A stretch of 64,000 bases of DNA from TMP-24 sp046348855 (GTDB lineage: Bacteria; Pseudomonadota; Alphaproteobacteria; Rhodobacterales; Rhodobacteraceae). Where the stretch lies: assembly GCA_046348855.1 (NCBI GenBank), contig JAXMDK010000018.1, positions 15,082 to 79,081 on the forward strand. The letters are read 5' to 3'. Positions 36,879-45,046 of this stretch are shown here, one piece after another. Position 1 is the first letter of the stretch, and each line of letters begins with the position of its first letter. The translations under genes and the position numbers were made by a program. The notes under the pieces are model-generated. The model was not told the DNA's origin. It made no database searches and was given only the letters and a program-made list of their open reading frames with translations.

Positions 36879-37748
36879 ATGACCGCACGCCCCACGCCGC
36901 TTCTTTTCGCCCTGCTCGCCGTCGCGCTTGTCGTCACCTGGAGTTCGGGGTTCGTCGGCATCCGCTTCACCTCGGATGTCGCCACGGTGCCGCAGATCCT
37001 GTTCGGGCGCAGCCTGGTCTCGGGGCTCGGCCTCTTGCCGCTGGCGCTGTGGCGGGGGCCGGCGATGACGCTCAGGGCGGTGGCCGAACAGGGGCTTTAT
37101 GCCTTTCTCGGCATGTTCCTCTATCTGGGCGGCTTCGCTCTGGCGATCGGCCAGCGGGTGCCGACCGGGCTGGTGGCGCTGATGGCCGACCTGGTGCCCC
37201 TGGGCATCGCCGCCCTGTCGGCGCCGATGCTGGGCCAGCCGCTGAGCCCGCGGCAATGGCTGGGCACCGGGATCGGCCTTCTGGGCGTGCTGACCGTGTC
37301 GGCCGACGCGCTGAGCCTGGGGCAGGCGCCGGCCTGGGCCTATGCCCTGCCGATCCTCGGGATGCTGTCCTTTGCCTTCTCGACCGTGCTGCAGGAACGG
37401 CGGCGCGGTGTCCGGCTGGCGATCCCGCAGCGGCTGGCATTGCAATGCCTGTGGGCGGCGGCGATGTTCGCGCCCTTTGCCGCCGGGTCGGGCGGGCTGG
37501 TCCCGGCGCTGACGCCGGGCTACCTGACCGGCATCCTGTGGCTGGTTTGCCTGGCCACCTGGGGCGCCTGGCTGATCTATTACCTGTTCCTGCGGCTCTA
37601 TCCGCCGGCGATGGTGTCGGCCACCATCTACCTCAGCCCGCCGGTGACGATGATCTGGGCCTGGGCGTTGTTCGGCGAGCCGCTGAGCTGGCCGATGGCG
37701 GCGGGGCTGGTGGTGACGCTGGCCGGGGTGGCGATGGTCGCCACCTGA
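36879..37748 (+). CDS. DMT-family permease with EamA domains
   Basis: 289 aa, about ten hydrophobic helices in two EamA repeats. The start LLFALLAVALVVTWSSGFVGIRF and the second repeat LVCLATWGAWLIYYLFLRLYPPAMVSATIYLSPPVTMIWAWALFGEPLSW are typical. It probably exports amino acids or metabolites; the substrate is unknown. ATG 36879 gives a normal N terminus. It separates rpsO from pnp. Confidence 0.9.
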   Translation: MTARPTPLLFALLAVALVVTWSSGFVGIRFTSDVATVPQILFGRSLVSGLGLLPLALWRGPAMTLRAVAEQGLYAFLGMFLYLGGFALAIGQRVPTGLVALMADLVPLGIAALSAPMLGQPLSPRQWLGTGIGLLGVLTVSADALSLGQAPAWAYALPILGMLSFAFSTVLQERRRGVRLAIPQRLALQCLWAAAMFAPFAAGSGGLVPALTPGYLTGILWLVCLATWGAWLIYYLFLRLYPPAMVSATIYLSPPVTMIWAWALFGEPLSWPMAAGLVVTLAGVAMVAT

Positions 37749-37919
37749 GGCCGGGCATTCTTTCCTTCCCAAACCCCCCGTTTTCCTGTATGCGCCCGCA
37801 ATCTGTGACGTGAGGCCCGCCCCCGGCCGCATGCAAAGGATAGGGGGCGGCGGCAATGGGGCCGCCATTCAGAACGGAGGACCGGCAGGGGCCGGGATGC
37901 CTCCTTGAGGAAACGATAG

Positions 37920-40070
37920 ATGTTCAATGTGACGAAGAAATCCATCCAGTGGGGCACCGAAACGCTCACGCTGGAAACCGGGAAAGTTGCGCGCCAGGCC
38001 GACGGGTCGGTCGTGGCCACGCTCGGCGAAACCCAGGTCATGGCCAACGTGACCTTCGCCAAATCGCCCAAGCCCGGCCAGGACTTTTTCCCCCTGACCG
38101 TGCACTACCAGGAAAAATACTATGCCGCGGGCAAGATCCCCGGCGGCTTCTTCAAGCGCGAGGCGCGTCCGTCCGAAAAGGAAACGCTGGTTTCGCGGCT
38201 GATCGACCGCCCGTGCCGGCCGCTGTTCGTCGAAGGCTTCAAGAACGAAGTCCTGGTGATGGCCACGGTCCTGTCGTGCGACCTGCACAATGACCCCGAC
38301 ATCGTGGCGATGATCGCCGCCTCGGCGGCGCTGACCATTTCCGGCGTGCCGTTCATGGGCCCGATCGGCGCGGCGCGCGTCGGCTTCTCGAACGGCGAAT
38401 ACGTTCTGAACCCGGCGATGGACGACATGCAGAACCTGCGTGCCAACCCGGAACAGCGGCTCGACCTGGTCATCGCCGGCACCAAGGACGCGGTGATGAT
38501 GGTCGAATCGGAAGCCTACGAGCTGACCGAGGCGGAAATGCTGGGCGCGGTGAAGTTCGGCCATGCGCAGATGCAGCCGGTCATCGACCTGATCGTCGAT
38601 TTCGCCGAACATGCGGCGAAGGAACCGTTCGACTTCACGCCGCCGGACATTTCGGCGATCTACGGCAAGGTCAAGGCGGCGGGCGAGACCCAGATGCGCG
38701 CGGCCTTCGCCATCCGTGACAAGCAGGAGCGCACCAACGCCATCGACGCGGCGGCCGATGCCATCGTGGCGGCGCTGTCGGAAGAGGACCGCGCCGATGC
38801 CAACCTCGGCGCGGCGATCAAGAAGCTGGAATCGTCGATCCTGCGCGGCGATGTCGTGAACAACGGCACCCGCATCGACGGCCGCGACACCAAGACCGTC
38901 CGCCCGATCGTCGCCGAAACCGGCATCCTGCCCCGCACCCACGGTTCGGCCCTGTTCACCCGCGGCGAAACCCAGGGCCTGGTCGTCACCACGCTGGGCA
39001 CCGGCGAGGATGAGCAGATCATCGACGCGCTGAACGGCAATTTCCGCTCGAACTTCCTGCTGCACTACAACTTCCCGCCCTATTCGGTCGGCGAGGTTGG
39101 CCGCGTGGGTTCGCCGGGCCGCCGCGAGATCGGCCACGGCAAGCTGGCCTGGCGGGCGCTGCAGGCGGTGCTGCCGGCTCCGACCGACTTCCCCTACACG
39201 ATCCGCGTCGTCTCGGAGATCACCGAATCGAACGGTTCGTCCTCGATGGCCTCGGTCTGCGGCGGGTCGCTCTCGATGATGGATGCGGGCGTGCCGCTGA
39301 AGGCGCCGGTCGCCGGCGTGGCGATGGGTCTGATCCTGGAAGATGACGGCAAGTGGGCGGTCCTGACCGACATTCTCGGCGACGAGGATCACCTCGGCGA
39401 CATGGACTTCAAGGTTGCGGGCACCGCCAACGGCATCACCTCGCTGCAAATGGACATCAAGGTCGCCGGCATCACCCCCGCGATCATGGAACAGGCGCTG
39501 GCGCAGGCGAAAGACGGCCGGCTGCACATCCTGGCCGAGATGAACAAGGCGCTCAGCGCCCCGCAGGGCTTCAGCGAATATGCGCCGAAGATCGAAACCC
39601 TGACCATCCCGACCGACAAGATCCGCGAAGTGATCGGCTCGGGCGGCAAGGTCATCCGCGAGATCGTCGAAGTGTCGGGCGCCAAGGTCGACATCAACGA
39701 CGATGGCGTCATCAAGATCGCCTCGGCCAGCGCCGACGCGATCAAGAAGGCGCACGAGATGATCTGGTCGATCGTGGCCGAACCGGAAGAGGGCAAGATC
39801 TACACCGGCAAGGTCGTGAAGCTGGTGGACTTCGGCGCCTTCGTGAACTTCTTCGGCAAGCGCGACGGCCTGGTGCACGTCAGCCAGATCGCCAACAAGC
39901 GGCTTAACCACCCGAACGAGCTGCTGAAGGAAGGCCAGGAAGTGAAGGTCAAGCTTCTGGGCTTCGACGAACGCGGCAAGGTCCGGCTGGGCATGAAGAT
40001 GGTCGACCAGGAAACCGGCGCCGAGATCGTGCCCGAGAAGAAGGAAAAGGAAGAACCGGCCGAAGGCTGA
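37920..40070 (+). CDS. pnp: Polyribonucleotide nucleotidyltransferase
   Basis: 716 aa, normal length. Two RNase PH domains (about 10-220 and 320-530) surround a helical linker; then a KH domain (IREVIGSGGKVIREIVEVSGAKVDINDDG, about 560-620) and an S1 domain (GKIYTGKVVKLVDFGAFVNFFGKRDGLVHVSQIA) follow. It degrades RNA phosphorolytically in the degradosome. TTGAGG precedes the ATG. The 170-bp leader is rich in stem-forming GC runs, which fits the RNase III-linked autoregulation known in enterics, but this is not shown. Confidence 0.98.
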   Translation: MFNVTKKSIQWGTETLTLETGKVARQADGSVVATLGETQVMANVTFAKSPKPGQDFFPLTVHYQEKYYAAGKIPGGFFKREARPSEKETLVSRLIDRPCRPLFVEGFKNEVLVMATVLSCDLHNDPDIVAMIAASAALTISGVPFMGPIGAARVGFSNGEYVLNPAMDDMQNLRANPEQRLDLVIAGTKDAVMMVESEAYELTEAEMLGAVKFGHAQMQPVIDLIVDFAEHAAKEPFDFTPPDISAIYGKVKAAGETQMRAAFAIRDKQERTNAIDAAADAIVAALSEEDRADANLGAAIKKLESSILRGDVVNNGTRIDGRDTKTVRPIVAETGILPRTHGSALFTRGETQGLVVTTLGTGEDEQIIDALNGNFRSNFLLHYNFPPYSVGEVGRVGSPGRREIGHGKLAWRALQAVLPAPTDFPYTIRVVSEITESNGSSSMASVCGGSLSMMDAGVPLKAPVAGVAMGLILEDDGKWAVLTDILGDEDHLGDMDFKVAGTANGITSLQMDIKVAGITPAIMEQALAQAKDGRLHILAEMNKALSAPQGFSEYAPKIETLTIPTDKIREVIGSGGKVIREIVEVSGAKVDINDDGVIKIASASADAIKKAHEMIWSIVAEPEEGKIYTGKVVKLVDFGAFVNFFGKRDGLVHVSQIANKRLNHPNELLKEGQEVKVKLLGFDERGKVRLGMKMVDQETGAEIVPEKKEKEEPAEG

Positions 40071-40090
40071 GGACTTCTCGCAAGAACCGA

Positions 40091-40118
40091 AAGGCCCGGG
40101 TGGAACCCCGGGCCTTTT
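40091..40118 (+). terminator. Rho-independent terminator of pnp
   Basis: AAGGCCCGGG (40091-40100) pairs with CCCGGGCCTT (40107-40116), with a six-base loop and a short T tail. It begins 20 bp after the pnp stop. Confidence 0.85.
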
Positions 40119-40136
40119 CGTTTATGGTGCAGGCCC

Positions 40137-40985
40137 ATGACCTTCCCCCCCCGCACCACCATCGTCACCGTCGCCTACAACAGCACCGAAGTGCTGCCGG
40201 CCATGCTTGCCTCGGTTCCGGCCAGTGTGCCGGTGGTGCTGGTCGACAACGGGTCGGCCGACCTGGCCGATCTGCGGGCGCTGGCGGTGCGGACCGGGGC
40301 GCGGCTGGTCGAGAACGGCCGGAACCTCGGGTTCGGCCCGGCCTGCAATGTCGGCGCAGCGCTGGCCGATACCGAGTTCATCCTGTTCCTGAACCCCGAC
40401 ACGATCCTGACCCCCGAGGCGATAGCAAGGCTCGAGGCGGCGATGGACCGTCATCCGGCGGCCTCGGCGGCCAATCCGCGGCTGACCGACGGGGCGGGGC
40501 GGCCCTATTTCAAACGGCGCAGCGTGCTGTTGCCCCGGTCGGAATGGCTGGCGCGGGGATGGCCCGACGCCGACCGCCAAGTGCCGGTCCTGTCGGGGGC
40601 GGCGCTGTTCGTGAGAAGGTCGGCCTTCGAGCGGGTGAGCGGCTTCGATCCGCGCATCTTCCTTTACCACGAGGATGACGACGTCAGCCTGCGGCTGAAG
40701 GCCGAATGCGGGCCGCTGATCTTTGTCCGCGATGCCGACGTGCGCCATCTGGAAGGGCGGTCTACCGTCCGCAGCGCGGCCTCGGCAGCGCTGAAGGCGC
40801 GGCACATGGGCTGGTCGCGGGTCTATGCGGCGCGCAAACACGGGCTGCCGATGGCGGCAGCGCGGGCCCTGGCCAGCGCAGTCGGGCAGATGGCCCTGCC
40901 GGTCAACTGGCTGTCGGCGCGCAGGCGGGCCAAGCAGCGGGCGTTTCTGCGCGGCGTCCTTGACGCGCTGGCGGGCCGGCGCTGA
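40137..40985 (+). CDS. Glycosyltransferase family 2, rhamnosyltransferase-like
   Basis: 282 aa soluble GT-A enzyme: IVTVAYNSTEVLPAMLASV, VVLVDNGSAD, NLGFGPACNVGA, FLNPDT (DxD-like), ALFVRRSAFERVSGFDPRIFLYHEDDDVSLRLK. The pattern matches WbbL/rhamnosyltransferase-type enzymes that decorate cell-surface glycans. No membrane helices. It begins 19 bp after the pnp terminator and has a weak ribosome site. Confidence 0.9.
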   Translation: MTFPPRTTIVTVAYNSTEVLPAMLASVPASVPVVLVDNGSADLADLRALAVRTGARLVENGRNLGFGPACNVGAALADTEFILFLNPDTILTPEAIARLEAAMDRHPAASAANPRLTDGAGRPYFKRRSVLLPRSEWLARGWPDADRQVPVLSGAALFVRRSAFERVSGFDPRIFLYHEDDDVSLRLKAECGPLIFVRDADVRHLEGRSTVRSAASAALKARHMGWSRVYAARKHGLPMAAARALASAVGQMALPVNWLSARRRAKQRAFLRGVLDALAGRR

Positions 40986-41009
40986 ACCGCCCGCCAGCCA
41001 CCGGCCCGG

Positions 41010-41660
41010 TCAGGGTCGCTTGGCAAACCGCAGGTAGGGCAGCTTGATGTCCAGCTTGCCGAACTTCGCCTCGGCCTCGGGGGTCGGGACCGACATCTTC
41101 ACGATCATGTCCTGGCCCGGAACCCAGTTGGCGGGGGCGGCGAAGGGCACGCCATCGGTGGCCTGCACCGCATCGAGCGCGCGGAGGATCTCGTCGAAGT
41201 TGCGGCCGACCGACATCGGATAGGTCATGGTCAGGCGCACCTTCTTGTCGGGGCCGACGATGAACACGGTGCGCACCGTCTGGGTATGGTCGGGGGTGCG
41301 GCCATCGGGCAGCACCGCCTCGGCCGGCAGCATGTCATAGGACTTGGCCACGGTCAGCGAACTGTCGTCGATGATCGGGAAGTTCGCCGGCACCCCGGCC
41401 ACCGCCTCGATGTCGCGGTTCCATTTCTGGTGGTCGGCGACGCTGTCGACCGACACTCCGATCACCTTGGTCTTGCGCTTTTCGAATTCCGGGGCCAGCT
41501 GCGCGACCACGCCGAATTCGGTGGTGCAGACGGGGGTGAAATCCTTGGGGTGCGAAAAGACGATCGCATAGCCGTCGCCGACGAATTCGTGGAAACGGAT
41601 GGTGCCCCTGGTCGATTCGGCGGTGAAATCCGGGGCGATGTCGTTGATGCGCAGGCCCAT
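41010..41660 (-). CDS. 1-Cys peroxiredoxin (Prx6 type)
   Basis: 216 aa. The peroxidatic Cys45 is in HPKDFTPVCTTEFG; there is no second Cys anywhere in the protein, so it is strictly 1-Cys. The long C-terminal domain (MTYPMSVGRNFDEILRALDAVQ, GQDMIVKMSVPTPEAEAKF) fits the Prx6 group. It reduces peroxides in the cytoplasm. ATG 41660 follows GGAG and gives the family start; longer starts are unlikely. Confidence 0.94.
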   Translation of the reverse strand: MGLRINDIAPDFTAESTRGTIRFHEFVGDGYAIVFSHPKDFTPVCTTEFGVVAQLAPEFEKRKTKVIGVSVDSVADHQKWNRDIEAVAGVPANFPIIDDSSLTVAKSYDMLPAEAVLPDGRTPDHTQTVRTVFIVGPDKKVRLTMTYPMSVGRNFDEILRALDAVQATDGVPFAAPANWVPGQDMIVKMSVPTPEAEAKFGKLDIKLPYLRFAKRP

Positions 41661-41863
41661 GCTGGCTCTCCTCTGCTGCGGCTGTCGTTTGCGAGCCAAC
41701 ACATATGCCATCCGGGACAGAATTTCATCCACCCGCAGCGATAATGGCACAAATCGGGACGGCGTTTCACGCGATAAGGCTGCGCCGGAACATCGGCCCG
41801 CAAGGCCCGTGCCAGCCGGGGCGGCGTCCAGCGGTTTGCCTCGGCGCGGCCGACCTGCTATGT

Positions 41864-41873
41864 TTTGATCAAA
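41864..41873. promoter_or_regulatory. 10-bp perfect palindrome upstream of the aldehyde dehydrogenase
   Basis: TTTGATCAAA lies about 48 bp before the ATG at 41921 in the divergent spacer between peroxiredoxin and aldehyde dehydrogenase. It could be an operator; it does not match the spaced FNR/CRP-type consensus. Confidence 0.3.
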
Positions 41874-41920
41874 TAACGGCCGGCCGATCCGCCTGCCCTC
41901 CGTCCAGCAAAAGGTGCGAC

Positions 41921-43360
41921 ATGATCGAAAAGCGCGACTTCTACATCAACGGGGCCTGGGTCAAGCCGCTGGCCGCACGCGACTGGCAGGTCATCGACCC
42001 CTCGACCGAGGAACCCTGCGCCGTCATCTCGCTAGGGTCAGAAGCCGACACCAACGCCGCCGTCGCCGCTGCCAAGGCCGCCTTCCCGAAATGGGCGGCG
42101 ACGCCACCGGCCGAACGCCGCGCCATCATCGCCCGCATCCTCGACCAGTACGAGGCGCGCAAGCAGCAACTGGCCCAGGCGATCTCGATGGAAATGGGCG
42201 CGCCGATCGACTTCGCGCTGAACGAACAGGCGGCCTGCCTACCCTGGCACACCACCAACTTCCTGGCCGCCTTCGACCGGATGGACTGGATCCGCCCACT
42301 GGGCGACCACGCCCCCGGCGCGATGATTGCGCTGGAGCCCATCGGCGTCGTCGGCCTGATCACGCCGTGGAACTGGCCGATGAACCAGATCGCGCTGAAG
42401 GCGATCCCGGCGATGCTGGCGGGCTGCACCTGCGTGCTGAAACCGTCCGAGGAAAGCCCGCTGAACGCGATGATCTTCGCGGAATTCTGTCATGATGCCG
42501 GGGTGCCGCCCGGCGTCTTCAACCTGGTCAACGGCGACGGCGCCGGGGTGGGCTCGACGCTTTCCAGCCACCCCGACGTCGAGATGATCTCGTTCACCGG
42601 CTCGACGCGGGCGGGGCGGGCGATCTCGAAGGCGGCGGCCGAAACGCTGAAGCGGGTGACGCTGGAACTCGGCGGCAAGGGCGCGAACCTCTTGTTCGCC
42701 GATGCCGATGACCGCGCCATCGAACGGTCGATCCGGCGGATGATGGACAATACCGGCCAGTCCTGCAACGCGCCGTCGCGGCTGCTGGTCGAACGTCCGG
42801 TCTATGACCAGACCGTCGCCCGCGCCGCCGACCTGGCCAGCGCCATCAAGGTCGGTCCGGCCAGCGACCACGGCAACCACATCGGCCCGGTGGTCAACCG
42901 GCGCCAGTGGGAACAGATCCAGGGCTACATCCAGAAGGGCATCGACGAAGGCGCGCGGCTGGTCGCCGGCGGGCCGGGACTGCCCGAAGGCTTCAACCGC
43001 GGCTTCTACGTCAAGCCCACGGTTTTCGCCGACGTGAAGCCCGGCATGACCATCGAACGCGAGGAGATCTTCGGCCCGGTCCTTGCGATCATCCCCTTCG
43101 AGACCGAGGAAGAGGCCGTCGCCATCGCCAACGACACGCCCTATGGCCTGACCAATTACGTCCAGTCGCAGGACGGGGCGCGGCGCAACCGGCTGGCACG
43201 GCGGCTGCGGTCCGGCATGGTAGAGATGAACGGCAAGCCGCGCGGCGCCGGCGCGCCCTTCGGCGGGGTCAAGGCTTCGGGCCGGGCCCGCGAGGGCGGC
43301 CACTGGGGGCTTGAGGAGTTTCTCGAGGTCAAGGCGATTTCGGGCTGGGCGGCGGAATAG
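41921..43360 (+). CDS. Aldehyde dehydrogenase (NAD(P)-dependent)
   Basis: 479 aa. General base Glu249 (LELGGKGAN) and nucleophile Cys282 (GQSCNAPSR) are present; ITPWNWPMNQIALKAIPAMLAGCTCVLKPSEESPL and EEIFGPVLAI are further signatures. It oxidises an aldehyde to an acid. The group includes betaine-aldehyde and succinate semialdehyde-type enzymes; the substrate is not determined. AAAGGTG precedes ATG 41921, and longer starts lack support. It precedes the MttB-family gene by 139 bp. Confidence 0.93.
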   Translation: MIEKRDFYINGAWVKPLAARDWQVIDPSTEEPCAVISLGSEADTNAAVAAAKAAFPKWAATPPAERRAIIARILDQYEARKQQLAQAISMEMGAPIDFALNEQAACLPWHTTNFLAAFDRMDWIRPLGDHAPGAMIALEPIGVVGLITPWNWPMNQIALKAIPAMLAGCTCVLKPSEESPLNAMIFAEFCHDAGVPPGVFNLVNGDGAGVGSTLSSHPDVEMISFTGSTRAGRAISKAAAETLKRVTLELGGKGANLLFADADDRAIERSIRRMMDNTGQSCNAPSRLLVERPVYDQTVARAADLASAIKVGPASDHGNHIGPVVNRRQWEQIQGYIQKGIDEGARLVAGGPGLPEGFNRGFYVKPTVFADVKPGMTIEREEIFGPVLAIIPFETEEEAVAIANDTPYGLTNYVQSQDGARRNRLARRLRSGMVEMNGKPRGAGAPFGGVKASGRAREGGHWGLEEFLEVKAISGWAAE

Positions 43361-43499
43361 CCGCCCGCCCCGGCCGATTCCCCAAGCCCGACGCTCCACC
43401 GGACAAATGCGACGGATTCCGGCGCGATCCTGTCGGGTCCGTTGATGTATCCGCGGCCTTCCTGGCCCAGCATCGACCCATCCGTGGCGGGAGTGGCAG

Positions 43500-45044
43500 A
43501 TGGGCAACGATGCGGGCAAGGTCAGGCACGGCGGGCGCGAAGGCCGCCGGCGCGAAAGGGTGGGCAACACGGCGTCGGTTCCGGGCCGGCCCTACATCAC
43601 CCGCAACATTCCGACCTATGACATCCTCGGCGAGGAAAGCCTGATCCGCATCGAACGGGCCGCCGACCGGATCCTGGCCGAAGTCGGCATCGACTTCCGC
43701 GACGACCCGGAAGCACTCGCGCTGTGGCGCAAGGCGGGCGCCCACATCGACGGGCTGCGGGTCCGGTTCGAACCGGGCATGCTGCGCGACATCCTGCGTT
43801 CGGCACCGGCCGAATTCACCCAACACGCCCGCAACCCGGCCAACAGCGTCAGGATCGGCGGGCGCAACGTGGTGTTTTCGCCAGCCTATGGTTCGCCCTT
43901 CGTGATGGATCTCGATCAGGGACGACGCTTTGGCACACTTCAGGACTTTCAGAATTTCATAAAGCTCGCACAGTCGTCTCCCTGGCTGCACCATTCCGGC
44001 GGCACGATCTGCGAGCCGACGGACATCCCGGTGAACAAGCGCCACCTGGACATGGTCTATTCCCACATCAGCCTGTCCGACCGGCCCTACATGGGCTCGG
44101 TCACAGCCGAGGAGCGCAGCGAGGATTCGATCGAACTGTCGCGCATCCTGTTCGGGGCCGACTTCGTCGACCGGAACTGCGTGATCCTCGGCAACGTGAA
44201 CGTGAACTCGCCGCTGGTCTGGGACGGAACCATGACCCGCAGCCTGCGCGCCTATGCCCGGGCCAACCAGGCGGCGGTGATCGTGCCCTTCATCCTCGGC
44301 GGCGCAATGGGACCGGTGACCAACGCCGGGGCCATCGCCCAGTCGCTGGCCGAAACGATGGCGGGCTGCGCGCTGACCCAGCTGGAACGCAAGGGCGCGC
44401 CGGTGATCTTCGGCAACTTCCTGTCCTCGACCCAGCTCCGGTCAGGCTCGCCCACCTTCGGCACGCCCGAACCGGCCATCGGCTCGATGGTCATAGGCCA
44501 GCTTGCCCGCCGCCTGAACCTGCCGCTGCGCTGTTCCGGCAACTTCACCACGTCAAAACTGCCCGACGCCCAGGCGATGACCGAGGGCACCATGTCGATG
44601 CTGGCCGCCATCCACTGCGGCGCCAACTTCATCCTGCACTCGGCCGGGTTCCTCGACGGCCTCCTGTCGATGTCCTACGAGAAATTCATCCTCGACGCCG
44701 ACCTGTGCGGGGCGCTGCACACCTATCTGGATGGCGTCACCATCGACGACAACCAGCTGGCCGAGGATGCCTTTGCCGAGGTTGGCCCCGGCAACCATTT
44801 CTTCGGCTCCGCCCACACGCTTGCCAACTACGAGACCGCCTATTGGGACTCGGTCACCGCCGACAACCGGCCGTTCGAACAATGGCAGGCCGAGGGCGGC
44901 CCCGACGCGGCGCAGCGCGCCAACCGGATCTGGAAGGAACGCCTGCACGAATTCCAGCCGCCGCCGCTGGACGTGGCGATTGACGAGGCTCTGCGCGACT
45001 TCATCGACCGCCGCAAGACCTCGATGCCCGACGCCTGGTACTGA
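43500..45044 (+). CDS. MttB-family methyltransferase, non-pyrrolysine type
   Basis: 514 aa trimethylamine methyltransferase family (COG5598). The frame has no internal TAG, so it belongs to the non-pyrrolysine branch, whose known members act on quaternary amines such as glycine betaine, proline betaine or carnitine (family knowledge). Recognisable blocks are RPYITRNIPTYDILGEE, EVGIDFRDDPEALALWRKAGA, WLHHSGGTICEPTDIPVNKRHLDMVYSHI and PLRCSGNFTTSKLPDAQAMTEG. The basic N-terminal 25 residues may be disordered. It is 2 bp before the flavoprotein gene. No corrinoid protein (MttC type) is nearby. Confidence 0.9.
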   Translation: MGNDAGKVRHGGREGRRRERVGNTASVPGRPYITRNIPTYDILGEESLIRIERAADRILAEVGIDFRDDPEALALWRKAGAHIDGLRVRFEPGMLRDILRSAPAEFTQHARNPANSVRIGGRNVVFSPAYGSPFVMDLDQGRRFGTLQDFQNFIKLAQSSPWLHHSGGTICEPTDIPVNKRHLDMVYSHISLSDRPYMGSVTAEERSEDSIELSRILFGADFVDRNCVILGNVNVNSPLVWDGTMTRSLRAYARANQAAVIVPFILGGAMGPVTNAGAIAQSLAETMAGCALTQLERKGAPVIFGNFLSSTQLRSGSPTFGTPEPAIGSMVIGQLARRLNLPLRCSGNFTTSKLPDAQAMTEGTMSMLAAIHCGANFILHSAGFLDGLLSMSYEKFILDADLCGALHTYLDGVTIDDNQLAEDAFAEVGPGNHFFGSAHTLANYETAYWDSVTADNRPFEQWQAEGGPDAAQRANRIWKERLHEFQPPPLDVAIDEALRDFIDRRKTSMPDAWY

Positions 45045-45046
45045 CA

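Noticed and set aside
43500..45044. Pyrrolysine-containing MttB
   Set aside because: The frame has no internal TAG codon and no pyl genes are seen, so it is the non-pyrrolysine type.
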